In this document: positions 41,023 through 49,290 of the stretch, one piece after another | Layout: the number at the start of each line of letters is the position of its first letter | Numbering within the stretch: position 1 is the stretch's first letter | Source: Akkermansia sp. | Lineage (GTDB): Bacteria; Verrucomicrobiota; Verrucomicrobiia; Verrucomicrobiales; Akkermansiaceae | Direction: 5' to 3' | NCBI GenBank assembly: GCA_017555025.1 | Contig: JAFZHC010000070.1 | Coordinates: forward strand, 1 to 53,720 | Length of the DNA stretch: 53,720 bases | Program-made: the position numbers and the translations under genes | The notes under the pieces: generated by a model | What the model was told of the DNA's origin: nothing | Databases searched by the model: none | What the model saw: only the letters and a program-made list of their open reading frames with translations

Positions 41023-42477
41023 ATGATTCCCTTCTCTGCCGTTGCCCTAGTGGCAGCGGCAGAGTTGCCTGAACAAGTCAGCACTACCCCCTGCCCTGCT
41101 CCGCTGGAGCTTGCCCTCGCTACCGATAATCCTACCGCGCAGCAGGCTGTAAAAGCCGCTATGCTGGATTTGCTGCTGGGGTGGAATGAATCTGCCCGCG
41201 TTCATTTTGCCCGCGCCGTCGAGGCTGATAATACTTGTACCTTGGCTTATGCCGGGCTTTGGATGACTGATGCGGACCCTGCCCGATTAAAGGAAAATCT
41301 GGCTAATCTTACCGAAAAATTCCATCAATCAGCCGGAACTCCTATTGAAACTTTTTACATCTCATGCTTTCTCAAATTGCTCAGCAACGACCAGCTGGGA
41401 GCAGCTGAGGATTTCTGCAGCCGAGCCGCTATTTACAAAAATGATGTACTATCTGCCTGCTGGGGGATTTTGCTCCTGCATTGCGCTGACCTTGGCTATG
41501 ATGAACAAGGACGCGCATTGACTCGCCAGGCTCGCGCACTCGAATTGGCCGGGAGATTATATGCTGAGCGCCCTGAGAACCCTCTGGTGTGCTTTGTGCG
41601 AGCCTATGTGGAGGAGGCTGCCCCCGAGGTCAGTAAGCAGGCTCTCGAGGCCGCTGCTAAGGCTGCTGCGTTGCTGCCGGAACATCCTGTACCATCTCAC
41701 CTGCTCGGTCATTTGCTGTACCGCAGCAAGCGTGCAGAAGAGGCTGTACCGCATTTTATGAAGGCAGTCACGCTCGCTACGCGCAAGGATATTCCTGAGT
41801 GGGAGAGTAGCCAGTTGATGACTTCCCGCCTGTATGTTTCCACCGCAATGTGGAGCTGCGGACAGAATGCCAAGGCTCTTGCCACGCGCCGAGTGCTTAG
41901 TGCCATGCCGCTAAACAGGGAGCATTTACATGCCCCGGCCGTTATCCTACAACGTTGGGAAGCCGCTACTCTGCCCTTGCGTGTTTTGGTAGCATCCCCG
42001 GAGGTCAGCCGTACCGGTCTTATTACTGCTGCCGCTGCTGCTGCTGAAGTTAAACCTCCCCTGCCCTGGGAAGACCCGGTGCTGCATGTGCGCGATTGTT
42101 TGCGTGCTACGCTCTATGCTCGCCTGCGCGCGCACAGCGGTAATACCGAGCATGCGACGCGTTCGCTGGCACTTGCTGAGGATGCATTGAAGAAGTTTGA
42201 ATTGACGCGTGAGGATGTTTTAGCTCGAGGTATTCACTATATTACCCCATGGATGCGTGCTCTCGAAGCCTGTCAGGTGGCCTTGAGCAAGGCACGCGCA
42301 GAGGTGTATGTGCGTACATCCGATATGTGGGAAGAGAGTGCTCGCATGGCGGTGCGCCCGGTTACTCTGATGTTGCCTCCGGTCATTCCTGAGCTTCAGA
42401 TTAAAGCTACCGCAAGCCCTCAAAAGGGTAAAAAGCAGTCCACAAAATCCCGCCGCAACAGAAATAAAAAGCGCTGA
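41023..42477 (+). CDS. Exported TPR-like helical protein
   Basis: A 484-residue protein of helix-hairpin repeats: A..LL.WNESARVHFARAVEAD, ALAYAGLW, LLPEHPVPSHLLGHLLYRSKRAEEAVPHFMKA and similar units recall TPR repeats. The N-terminus (MIPFSAVALVAAAELP) looks like a short signal peptide. The tail is very basic (KGKKQSTKSRRNRNKKR). No catalytic motif. The start is ATG 41023; ATG 41002 is also in frame and would put the parS-like site inside the gene. Likely cotranscribed with argS. Confidence 0.7.
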   Translation: MIPFSAVALVAAAELPEQVSTTPCPAPLELALATDNPTAQQAVKAAMLDLLLGWNESARVHFARAVEADNTCTLAYAGLWMTDADPARLKENLANLTEKFHQSAGTPIETFYISCFLKLLSNDQLGAAEDFCSRAAIYKNDVLSACWGILLLHCADLGYDEQGRALTRQARALELAGRLYAERPENPLVCFVRAYVEEAAPEVSKQALEAAAKAAALLPEHPVPSHLLGHLLYRSKRAEEAVPHFMKAVTLATRKDIPEWESSQLMTSRLYVSTAMWSCGQNAKALATRRVLSAMPLNREHLHAPAVILQRWEAATLPLRVLVASPEVSRTGLITAAAAAAEVKPPLPWEDPVLHVRDCLRATLYARLRAHSGNTEHATRSLALAEDALKKFELTREDVLARGIHYITPWMRALEACQVALSKARAEVYVRTSDMWEESARMAVRPVTLMLPPVIPELQIKATASPQKGKKQSTKSRRNRNKKR

Positions 42478-42538
42478 TGCTCCCAGTTACTGCTTATATA
42501 CTTTACTATTTTTTGTGGAGTATTTGAGCACTTCTACA

Positions 42539-42596
42539 CTCCCCTGCCCTGCTCAAGAGGAGATTCTTTTTTAAGATATTAAACTCCCCTGCCCTG
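42539..42596 (+). repeat. Two copies of the 13-mer CTCCCCTGCCCTG
   Basis: Exact copies at 42539-42551 and 42584-42596, each preceded by an A-rich context (ACA or AAA). Further exact copies occur at 42056-42068 (plus), 45398-45410 and 46940-46952 (minus). A 12/13 copy is at 37515-37527. Confidence 0.7.
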
Positions 42597-42665
42597 ACTT
42601 GAAAGTGTGGTATAAAATATATAACATATTGATAATGAGCTATATAATTAAAATAGCCTATTTTT

Positions 42666-42681
42666 TGTTCTATGTGGAACA
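42666..42681. other. parS-like site 2 (degenerate)
   Basis: TGTTCTATGTGGAACA, two mismatches from the perfect palindrome, in non-coding DNA. Confidence 0.5.
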
Positions 42682-42750
42682 AGCGAACAGCTTGATTGCT
42701 TCAATAAGTGGGCTATTTGGTCTGAATGCTCCGTTAAAATGAAAACTCTG

Positions 42751-42963
42751 TTACCGCTTGTGCGGTTTTTTGGGGAGCTTTGCCCCGTTTGAGATGTCTG
42801 CATTAATTTCTTGGCGTTCGGCAAAATTAATGTGATGCTGATTAACGATTCGTCTTACCTCGTCGAATCTCACAGAAGATATTCTGATAGTCTGGTTATC
42901 TATCAGTATGGCGGATGGTTCATTTTGAAAATCACGTTTCGCCAAACAAAAAGAAATCCTCAC
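42751..42963 (-). CDS. Small hypothetical protein, doubtful
   Basis: A 70-residue frame from a GTG start, mixed composition, rich in Arg/Asn/Ile and ending KKPHKR. No signal peptide, no family. It sits alone in the parS-rich gap, and a hairpin with T-run overlaps its end. It may be chance or a decayed gene. Confidence 0.2.
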   Translation of the reverse strand: MRISFCLAKRDFQNEPSAILIDNQTIRISSVRFDEVRRIVNQHHINFAERQEINADISNGAKLPKKPHKR

Positions 42964-43049
42964 TTGGCATGATGGCCTTGCGAGGATTAATCATTTATCG
43001 ATGGTTGAATTGCCTTCTTGCCCTACCTTCGGAATATTCGCTTTTTCGA

Positions 43050-43065
43050 TGTTCCACGTGGAACA
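43050..43065. other. parS-like site 3 (perfect)
   Basis: TGTTCCACGTGGAACA, a perfect 16-bp palindrome, differing from the Bacillus parS (TGTTTCACGTGAAACA) only at two symmetric positions. Confidence 0.75.
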
Positions 43066-43127
43066 AGAAAGCAATCTTAAAATTTAAGTTTTCCTTATAA
43101 TCTGGTCGGCTGAATGAAATGAATAAA

Positions 43128-43143
43128 TGTTCCACGTGGAACA
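43128..43143. other. parS-like site 4 (perfect)
   Basis: TGTTCCACGTGGAACA, identical to site 3, 78 bp further, just downstream of the YkgJ-type gene. Confidence 0.75.
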
Positions 43144-43156
43144 TTTCCTGATTCGT

Positions 43157-43642
43157 TTATTTCTCTTCCCAGATAATACTGTAGAGAGAATTGTAATCTC
43201 TCACCGCTTGCGGATGCCGTCGACCGTAAGCAAGTATCTCCGGGAGCAATTTTTCCAAGGTATGATTTTTTAATTTTACAAATGTGTCTCCATTCAATGC
43301 GGGACAATCCTTGTAAATTCCGAGCACGAGTCTGCCTTGTGATTTCATGATACGCACCGGCCAGATACGACATTCAAAAGGTCGGCTTTCTCTTGGCAAC
43401 ATACAACCGCTGCATGGATTGAGCATGGGACAATTTACAACTTCATCTTCGGACTCTGTTTCAAAATGCAGATAAAATGAAGTGGTACCGTCCGGACGTT
43501 TTTCCAACGGAACACCGGCCTCGTGCATGAGGAAAATTTGCGAGTCCTGAAGTGCCGGTGTTTCCCATGCGCTGACGCGCCGAAAATTGCAGCAAAGCTT
43601 ACACCGGGCGCAGTCGTTTGGTGAAAATACGTTGGTCAACAT
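43157..43642 (-). CDS. YkgJ-family Cys-cluster protein
   Basis: A 161-residue protein with the cysteine pattern of the YkgJ / Fe-Zn-chelating family (PF03692): CARCKLCCNF (C11, C14, C17, C18), CPMLNPCSGC in the middle, then FECRIWPVRI and DCPAL. By family it binds a metal cluster; the biological role is not established. It is the last gene of the leftward EamA-to-YkgJ operon and overlaps the DUF2156 gene by 7 nt. Confidence 0.8.
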   Translation of the reverse strand: MLTNVFSPNDCARCKLCCNFRRVSAWETPALQDSQIFLMHEAGVPLEKRPDGTTSFYLHFETESEDEVVNCPMLNPCSGCMLPRESRPFECRIWPVRIMKSQGRLVLGIYKDCPALNGDTFVKLKNHTLEKLLPEILAYGRRHPQAVRDYNSLYSIIWEEK

Positions 43643-44532
43643 AAATCAATTCGGGCTTTAAGTTTGTGTAGAATTTTACCGGGTTTGTAGGATAGTTTGG
43701 CTTGTCTCAGTCCCGGTATATTTAAATCTTCTTCGCGGTTAATTATGTCGCAATGAAGCATAGTTGCCATTTCGCGGTTTATAATCGGGTACGATTCCCG
43801 ATACTCCGGAGTGCATTTTTCGTAGTGAATATCTGCTACCGATGGTGTAATATACGAGGCCAGACTCATAGCAGCGGGAGCATTTTCCACATATAACAGA
43901 CCACCGACAATGCCTAATTGGTGGCGATATTTGAGAGCATTTTTGATGGCCTGTAACTCATGAAAATGTGCCTCTGAACCGTCTTGTCCCTTTACCCAGG
44001 ATTGTGCAATGAGGTATGCATCCGCTGCATTTTTATCGTTAATTTCCTCAAAATGCCAATGTGAAAATTTCTTGCAAAACTTGGCAATATGGTTTCTTTT
44101 TTTGTGGTATGCTGTACCGGGAAGCTCTGCTAAATCTGACCTCCGATAGAGGTAATCGGCATCTCCCGGGTCGTCAGAAAATGTAATTTTGTTGCCATAA
44201 ATATCCTTCAATGTACGAGCATTTTCCTCAGCCAAGAGGCAGAAGTGCAGGGGATTTTGATGAGCCTTGGCGTGTTGTTCCACATGGAACAATGCTCGTT
44301 CTACATCCACATTTTTTCCCACCGGAAAAGCATATCCCTGTAATCTGCCGTTACCTGTGAAGTACCGATACAGGTAATTTTCATGCAGCGCAATTTGAGT
44401 ACCATACTTACGCTGTAGCAGAAAGATATTAGGAAAAGCCAAGTCACTTTGTTCCACATGGAACAAAGTTTCACGGATAGCCGTGTAATCTTTAAGTGTT
44501 GGTGCAGAGAAAGTTAGGGTAATATTACTCAT
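43636..44532 (-). CDS. DUF2156 protein (phosphatidylglycerol lysyltransferase C-terminal-like)
   Basis: A 298-residue protein of the DUF2156 / GNAT-like family. Key segments: ADYLYRRSDLAELPGTAYHKKRNHIAKF and INREEDLNIPGLRQAKLSYKP (shortened here to YRRSDLAELPG, KKRNH, NREEDLNIPGLR and KLSYKP), which are hallmarks of the family. Members transfer aminoacyl groups or are unassigned. Two parS-like sites lie inside the gene, both read as FHVEQ (residues ~24-28 and ~82-86). The start overlaps the ribF stop by 4 nt (ATGA). Confidence 0.8.
   Translation of the reverse strand: MSNITLTFSAPTLKDYTAIRETLFHVEQSDLAFPNIFLLQRKYGTQIALHENYLYRYFTGNGRLQGYAFPVGKNVDVERALFHVEQHAKAHQNPLHFCLLAEENARTLKDIYGNKITFSDDPGDADYLYRRSDLAELPGTAYHKKRNHIAKFCKKFSHWHFEEINDKNAADAYLIAQSWVKGQDGSEAHFHELQAIKNALKYRHQLGIVGGLLYVENAPAAMSLASYITPSVADIHYEKCTPEYRESYPIINREMATMLHCDIINREEDLNIPGLRQAKLSYKPGKILHKLKARIDLC
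44276..44291. other. parS-like site 5 inside the DUF2156 gene
   Basis: TGTTCCACATGGAACA; on the coding strand it encodes LFHVEQ. One base from the perfect palindrome. Confidence 0.65.
44450..44465. other. parS-like site 6 inside the DUF2156 gene
   Basis: TGTTCCACATGGAACA, same as site 5, encoding LFHVEQ near the N-terminus of the protein. Confidence 0.65.
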
Positions 44533-45446
44533 CTTTGATAAGATGTCAGACCGGCTATATCCTGTTCAATTTGCTTTTTTAGAATGCTTATATTTTCGAA
44601 GCGTTGTTCGGGGCGAATAAAGCGAAGCAGTTGAATATGGAGTTGTTGACCGTAGAGGTTTTCGTGGGTATGGAGGAAGTGTGCTTCAAGCCTGGGCGTT
44701 TTTATTTTTTCATCGATTGTGGGGCGCAGGCCTATATTAGCAATGCCGTGGAGCAGTCTGCCGCCGTGGCAACATTGCACCTCATAGACACCGGCTTTGG
44801 GGAGTGCTGCCGAAGGAGGAAGCGAGATATTAGCTGTCGGGAAACCGAGCGTACGGGCGAGTTTTTGGCCATGCTCCACGGTACCGCAGATAGTAAAGGG
44901 ACGCCCCAGCATTTCGTTTGTCAGGGTGATATTTCCTTCAGTAAGGAGCTCACGTATACGACTGGAGCAGACGGTTTCATCACCGAGTTGCAGCAGTTCA
45001 TTCACACGGGCACAGAAGCCGCTGCGGGCTGCTGTCTTGATCAGAAAATCGGCATTACCGCAGCCACCTTTTCCAAAGTGCCAATTGCTACCGACGGATA
45101 TACCGGCTACGCGACACGAGGCACAAAGGGTGTCGATAAAGCGCTGCGGACTCATAGCGGCCAGCTCAGCTGTGAAGGGAAGTACGAGTAGTACATCTAC
45201 ATTAAGCTTGTGGAGCAGCTCTGCTTTGAAGTCAGGCGATGGTGTGAGCAGCTTAGGTTCGTTGCCCGGTTTGAGAATGGCCAGCGGGTGAGGATGGAAG
45301 GTGAGTACACCTCTCAGAGCGCCGGGGGCCGAGGCCGATTCTATTACTTTGCTATGCCCCAAGTGTACACCATCAAAAAAGCCCATGGCCCAGTGAACAG
45401 GGCAGGGGAGTGTACTGAGCTGAGCAAAGGAATGGAGAATCTGCAT
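44529..45446 (-). CDS. ribF: Bifunctional riboflavin kinase / FAD synthetase RibF
   Basis: A 305-residue fusion. The N-terminal adenylyltransferase has GFFDGVHLGH (nucleotide-binding GxFDGxHxGH) and a SSRIRELL-type stretch. The C-terminal flavokinase begins near 180 (GRPFTICGTVEHGQKLARTLGFPTANI) with NIGLRPTI and EAHFLH. It phosphorylates riboflavin to FMN and adenylates FMN to FAD. It lies 9 nt after truB in the leftward operon. Confidence 0.95.
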   Translation of the reverse strand: MQILHSFAQLSTLPCPVHWAMGFFDGVHLGHSKVIESASAPGALRGVLTFHPHPLAILKPGNEPKLLTPSPDFKAELLHKLNVDVLLVLPFTAELAAMSPQRFIDTLCASCRVAGISVGSNWHFGKGGCGNADFLIKTAARSGFCARVNELLQLGDETVCSSRIRELLTEGNITLTNEMLGRPFTICGTVEHGQKLARTLGFPTANISLPPSAALPKAGVYEVQCCHGGRLLHGIANIGLRPTIDEKIKTPRLEAHFLHTHENLYGQQLHIQLLRFIRPEQRFENISILKKQIEQDIAGLTSYQR

Positions 45447-45455
45447 GTGTTAAAA

Positions 45456-46187
45456 TCAGATGTTGCGGTCTGCAAGAACCTTTTCCAGCGGTAGCAGGCG
45501 AGCGAGAAGTTCATCGCGACCGGCGGATTTGAGTGTGGGTACGTCGACAGCCTCGCTGATGTCAAAATGACCTGAGCGGATGCGACGCAGGGCAGTAAGG
45601 TGCGCACCGCATCCGAGGTGCTGTCCTATATCGTGAGCATAGGTGCGCACGTAAAATCCCTTGCTGCAGTGTACCGTAAAATCTACCTCACCGGCAGCCA
45701 AATCAATGCGCGTAATATCGTAGGAAAGCACCTTAACGTGTCTGGCCTTGCGCTCTACTTCCTGACCTTTACGAGCCAGTTTGTAGCAGGGAACTCCATT
45801 AATTTTGACGGCCGAGTACATGGGCGGTACCTGATCGAACTCCCCTTCGAAATGACGGAAGGCGGCGCGAATATCATCTTCCGTAAGGTGCTCAAACGGC
45901 TTTTCTGCCACGACTTCACCGTCGGCATCCTGGCTATTTGTCTCGATACCCAGCTTCAGGGTGGCGGTGTAAACCTTGTCCTCACACATCAGCAAGTCCT
46001 GTACTTTGGTGGCTTTGCCGATGACGACAATCAGCATACCGGTGGCCATGGGATCAAGTGTGCCGCAATGGCCCACTTTCTTTGTGTTGAGAATTCGGCG
46101 GCATAGTGCTACCGCATTGTGAGAAGTGAAGCCCGGATCTTTATCGACCAGGAGTACGCCGCAGGGTTGTTCAGTAGTCTGGCTCAT
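45456..46187 (-). CDS. truB: tRNA pseudouridine(55) synthase TruB
   Basis: A 243-residue pseudouridine synthase. The catalytic motif GHCGTLDPMATGML contains Asp45; VDKDPGFTSH at the N-terminus, QVPPMYSAVKINGVPCYKLAR and the KGFYVRTYAHDIG segment are family marks. It isomerises U55 in the T-loop of tRNAs. The start overlaps the stop of the DHH gene by 4 nt (ATGA). truB-ribF adjacency is common in bacteria. Confidence 0.95.
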   Translation of the reverse strand: MSQTTEQPCGVLLVDKDPGFTSHNAVALCRRILNTKKVGHCGTLDPMATGMLIVVIGKATKVQDLLMCEDKVYTATLKLGIETNSQDADGEVVAEKPFEHLTEDDIRAAFRHFEGEFDQVPPMYSAVKINGVPCYKLARKGQEVERKARHVKVLSYDITRIDLAAGEVDFTVHCSKGFYVRTYAHDIGQHLGCGAHLTALRRIRSGHFDISEAVDVPTLKSAGRDELLARLLPLEKVLADRNI

Positions 46188-47158
46188 GAAAGGCTGCGCA
46201 CGACGGCGCGGATGGAGTTGAGTACTTTCTCGCGAGCGTCGGCCAGAGGGCCGCGCATGCGAATGCCGGAGGCCATGCAGTGACCGCCACCGCCGTGCAT
46301 ACCGGCAATTACGGATACATCTACCTCGGGGTCCTTGGAACGAAGGGAAACGCGAATGCGACCGTCTTCTAAATCTTCGAAGATGGCGGCTACCTTTACA
46401 CCCTGCATCACGCGGATGATATCGACGAGGTCTTTACAATCCTCCATACCGACACCGAGTTCGGCTTTGCGCCCCGCAGGCATGGAGTAGTGGGAGATGA
46501 AGCCGTTTTCTTCAATGACCATATTATTGAGTACTTCGCGTTGGGTAATGAAGCTGGTGGGCGGTATCTCCTGATAAATGCGACGATTGATGTCACCCAC
46601 ATCAACCCCGGCTTCGATGAGCTCGGCCACCATGCGCATGACCTCAGGTGTGGTGGAGCTGTACTGGAAGGAGCCTGTGTCGGTGCTGATAGCCGCATAG
46701 AGCGCTTCGGCCATCGGGCGGGTAAGTTCAACACCAAAGGCTCTAATCAATTTAAAGATGATGCAACCGCAGGCAGCTTCTCCGCCTTCTACTAGATTCA
46801 AGGTGGCGTAGCAGGTGTTGGTATGGTGATGGTCAATATTGATAGTAAAAGGAGCTTTATTGAAAATTTCTATAGCTTCATCACCTAATCGCTTCAGGTC
46901 TCCGGTATCGACACAGATGAGAGCCTCAGTACCATCCGGCAGGGCAGGGGAGAGGGTACGGATGGATTGTGCACCGTTCAGGAAAGCGTAGCGCCGGGGC
47001 ACGACATCGGTATTCCACATCACCACCTTCTTACCGAGGCTTTGCAGCAACATTGCCATAGCGAGGGTAGAGCCGATGGCATCACCATCGGGTCTGAAGT
47101 GAGAGATGACGACGAAGTTGTCTCGCTCCTGAATAGCTGTGATGAGTTCCTGGTACAT
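46184..47158 (-). CDS. DHH family phosphoesterase (NrnA-like)
   Basis: A 324-residue DHH/DHHA1 protein. Metal motifs: H20 and DGD (24-26) in SHFRPDGDAIGS, D84 in CVDTGD, DHHH (109-112) in NIDHHHTN. The C-terminal DHHA1 domain ends with GGGGHCMASGIR. The family degrades nanoRNA (2-5 nt) and pAp, or cyclic dinucleotide products; here NrnA-like by size and order. Adjacent to truB, as in many bacteria. Confidence 0.9.
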   Translation of the reverse strand: MYQELITAIQERDNFVVISHFRPDGDAIGSTLAMAMLLQSLGKKVVMWNTDVVPRRYAFLNGAQSIRTLSPALPDGTEALICVDTGDLKRLGDEAIEIFNKAPFTINIDHHHTNTCYATLNLVEGGEAACGCIIFKLIRAFGVELTRPMAEALYAAISTDTGSFQYSSTTPEVMRMVAELIEAGVDVGDINRRIYQEIPPTSFITQREVLNNMVIEENGFISHYSMPAGRKAELGVGMEDCKDLVDIIRVMQGVKVAAIFEDLEDGRIRVSLRSKDPEVDVSVIAGMHGGGGHCMASGIRMRGPLADAREKVLNSIRAVVRSLS

Positions 47159-47172
47159 AATCGGGATGATTT

Positions 47173-48150
47173 TCAGCTGGGTTCCTTTTCTTCTTCGCTG
47201 TAGAATGGTGTATTTTCAGGGCTATCAGGTGTAGCCGGAGTGGGGCTGGAGATGACAAGTTGTCCGGTAGGTTCAATGACCTTGCGGTACATGACCGCCT
47301 TGGCCAATATAGCTACCAGCACCAGAAGGAAACCACAGAGCTGGCCCGTCTGAAGAGTTTCTCCGTACATCAGGCAGCCGATGATGGCTGCCTCGGTAGG
47401 CTCCAGGCAGGATACAATGCCAAACTCCAGCGAACTGAGGCGGCGCATGGCATAGGCTACCAGCAGCAGAACTCCCACTCCCTGGCACAGCCCGATGCCA
47501 ATCAGCCATGGCCATCCTGTCTCTGCATTGACCCATACAGGGCAACTGCTGCAACACAGCGGGAACAGCAGCACCAGGCTGCCGGCCAGCGACTGCCAGA
47601 ATGTGCGGCGCAACAGGCTGACTTCCGGTTTCATCAGGCGATTGAGCATGATGTAAATCGAGTAGAATATACCGGAGAGTAAACCATAAATGATGCCCAG
47701 AGCATCGTTTTGTCCGCTGTTACTACTACCGGCAAAAAGACTTACAAGCACAATACCGAGACCTGCTGTCAGAATGAGCAATCCGTCGCGGCGGGGAGGC
47801 AGGTGGTGCTCCAGCAGAGCAATCCACACGGCTGAGAAGAGTGGGCCGGTAGCCGGCAGCAGGGCTGCAATGCCGGCTGAGGTCTCTTTGATGGCCAGAA
47901 AGTAAAAAAGAATGCACAGGCTGATACCAATGCCGGATACGAAGGACATGGCATTGAATTTCAGACTTCCGCGATGCCCGCAGATGAGAGCTACACCCGT
48001 TACACCAATGAGTAACAGGCCTATACTGAAACGTGCAAACGAGCACAGCTGAGCACTACAGGCCGACTCTCTCACAAATACGCAGAGCGTCCCCATGAGA
48101 AGGGATGCTATGATTGCCGCAAAGAATGCCTGAATATATGCTTTATTCAT
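47173..48150 (-). CDS. EamA/DMT family transporter
   Basis: A 325-residue membrane protein with about ten helices in two EamA repeats: A.IIASLLMGTLCVFVRESA, FARFSIGLLLIGV, FFLAIKETSAGIAALLPATGPLFSAVW and the second repeat near GIVSCLEPTEAAIIGCLMYGE. Members export amino acids, nucleotides or other metabolites; the substrate is unknown. ATG 48150 is preferred over the upstream in-frame start because the promoter (48181-48209) lies between them. It heads a six-gene leftward operon. Confidence 0.85.
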   Translation of the reverse strand: MNKAYIQAFFAAIIASLLMGTLCVFVRESACSAQLCSFARFSIGLLLIGVTGVALICGHRGSLKFNAMSFVSGIGISLCILFYFLAIKETSAGIAALLPATGPLFSAVWIALLEHHLPPRRDGLLILTAGLGIVLVSLFAGSSNSGQNDALGIIYGLLSGIFYSIYIMLNRLMKPEVSLLRRTFWQSLAGSLVLLFPLCCSSCPVWVNAETGWPWLIGIGLCQGVGVLLLVAYAMRRLSSLEFGIVSCLEPTEAAIIGCLMYGETLQTGQLCGFLLVLVAILAKAVMYRKVIEPTGQLVISSPTPATPDSPENTPFYSEEEKEPS

Positions 48151-48180
48151 GCTGATGAATAACCGTGTCTGCGCGCGCGG

Positions 48181-48209
48181 ATTATACCACCGCACCCTCT
48201 GCTGTGCAA
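48181..48209 (-). promoter_or_regulatory. Promoter of the EamA-truB-ribF operon
   Basis: Minus strand: TTGCAC (48209-48204), 17-bp spacer, TATAAT (48186-48181), leader about 23 nt. Confidence 0.65.
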
Positions 48210-48306
48210 TTCCTTTTTACTTCTCCCGCAGGCTTTTTTGAGTCAGCAGGCACATGTATTTGAGCAGTTGTTTTTTGATATTACCGAGCTACTTTTTGGC
48301 AAGGGC

Positions 48307-49290
48307 TTATGTGCCCAGCCAGAATAGCCTGGCATCTCGTCGTTTTACCGGGCTCACATAGCGGCTGCGCAACAAGGTGACATCTCTGTGCCCCATTTCC
48401 AGCTGCAACTCACCGAGATTACGGAAATAAGCTGCGTGGTAACTGGCAAAGGTGTGGCGGCATACGTCGCTTACCCAGTTGGTAAAACCGGCAGCCCTGC
48501 GCAGAGCTCGCCAGCGCTGTATCCAGTTGCGCGGTGCAATTCGTCCGCCTATCTCTGCAGTTATGTGGCGCAGAGGAACAATGCGGCCGCCACCCGTTTT
48601 TCCCACTCGGGGTTTTATAATCAGCTCACCCTCCTGTGGGGAAATGTCCTGAGGTTGTAACCGCGTTACTTCGGTAGGTCGTACTCCGCAGTAAAGCATG
48701 AGTTGAAGGGGAAGCAACATATCTCGATGCTCAGGTTTTTCAGCTGTATGTACCAGTCGCTTTACCTCTGATGGGCTAAGCGGTTTGATTTCCTTTTCTT
48801 GCGCTACGGGTGTTTCTATACAGTCTACAGGGTTGCAACTGCACCATTGCCGGCGCAGACCGTAGGCAAAAATACTATGTAGAATGGTGCGCCCCTTGCG
48901 GTAGCTGTGTATACTGTTGCCGAAAGCAGTTTGCAGCATGTTGCGGCATTCTTCTGATGTCATGCGTCTCAACGGTCGCATGCCTATGTTGGGTACTCTC
49001 AGCATACGCCGGACAAAATGTCTGAGGTCACGTTTGGTTGATTCTCGACGGCCGGATCTTGCATCCACACTTGCCAGAGCTGCTACCTCAAACGTGACGG
49101 TATGCTGCTCTGCTTCCAGAGCGGTTGCACCGTGGCGTATAACCCGACGTAATAATTGCAGCAGTTCTGTGCGCTTCATACCTGAGGGATTAATCCCGGT
49201 TTCCTCTATACATTCCAGCACTAATCGTGCCGCATCTTTTCCGCTCAGAGGCAGGTTACTCAATAGTTTTTCTGTTATGTTATTTTTCAT
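48307..49290 (-). CDS. Tyrosine recombinase / integrase
   Basis: A 327-residue site-specific recombinase of the phage-integrase family. Catalytic residues in order: R204 (CGVRPTEVTRL), K231, R278 followed by H279 (CRHTFASYH), H301 (GH) and nucleophile Y311 (RSRYVSP). The usual His of HxxR is Asp275. The N-terminal SAM-like core-binding domain covers about 70-160. It could act on phase-variable DNA or an integrated element; no att sites were identified. Two palindromes lie upstream (49302-49322, 49461-49473). Alone in its transcription unit. Confidence 0.85.
   Translation of the reverse strand: MKNNITEKLLSNLPLSGKDAARLVLECIEETGINPSGMKRTELLQLLRRVIRHGATALEAEQHTVTFEVAALASVDARSGRRESTKRDLRHFVRRMLRVPNIGMRPLRRMTSEECRNMLQTAFGNSIHSYRKGRTILHSIFAYGLRRQWCSCNPVDCIETPVAQEKEIKPLSPSEVKRLVHTAEKPEHRDMLLPLQLMLYCGVRPTEVTRLQPQDISPQEGELIIKPRVGKTGGGRIVPLRHITAEIGGRIAPRNWIQRWRALRRAAGFTNWVSDVCRHTFASYHAAYFRNLGELQLEMGHRDVTLLRSRYVSPVKRRDARLFWLGT

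Larger units (their letters stand above)
42478..43156. other. Intergenic region with parS-like sites and 13-mer repeats
   Basis: AT-rich and largely non-coding. It contains the repeated 13-mer CTCCCCTGCCCTG twice (42539-42551, 42584-42596), three parS-like palindromes (42666-42681, 43050-43065, 43128-43143) and the hairpin CCGC-TTGT-GCGG followed by T at about 42757-42774. A small leftward frame at 42751-42963 is listed separately. Confidence 0.6.

Noticed and set aside
39264..41084. Long antisense frame opposite argS
   Set aside because: argS is a clear full-length synthetase; the reverse frame has no recognisable domain.
42915..43100. Small rightward frame across a parS-like site
   Set aside because: It has no supported start context or family and crosses a palindrome in non-coding DNA.
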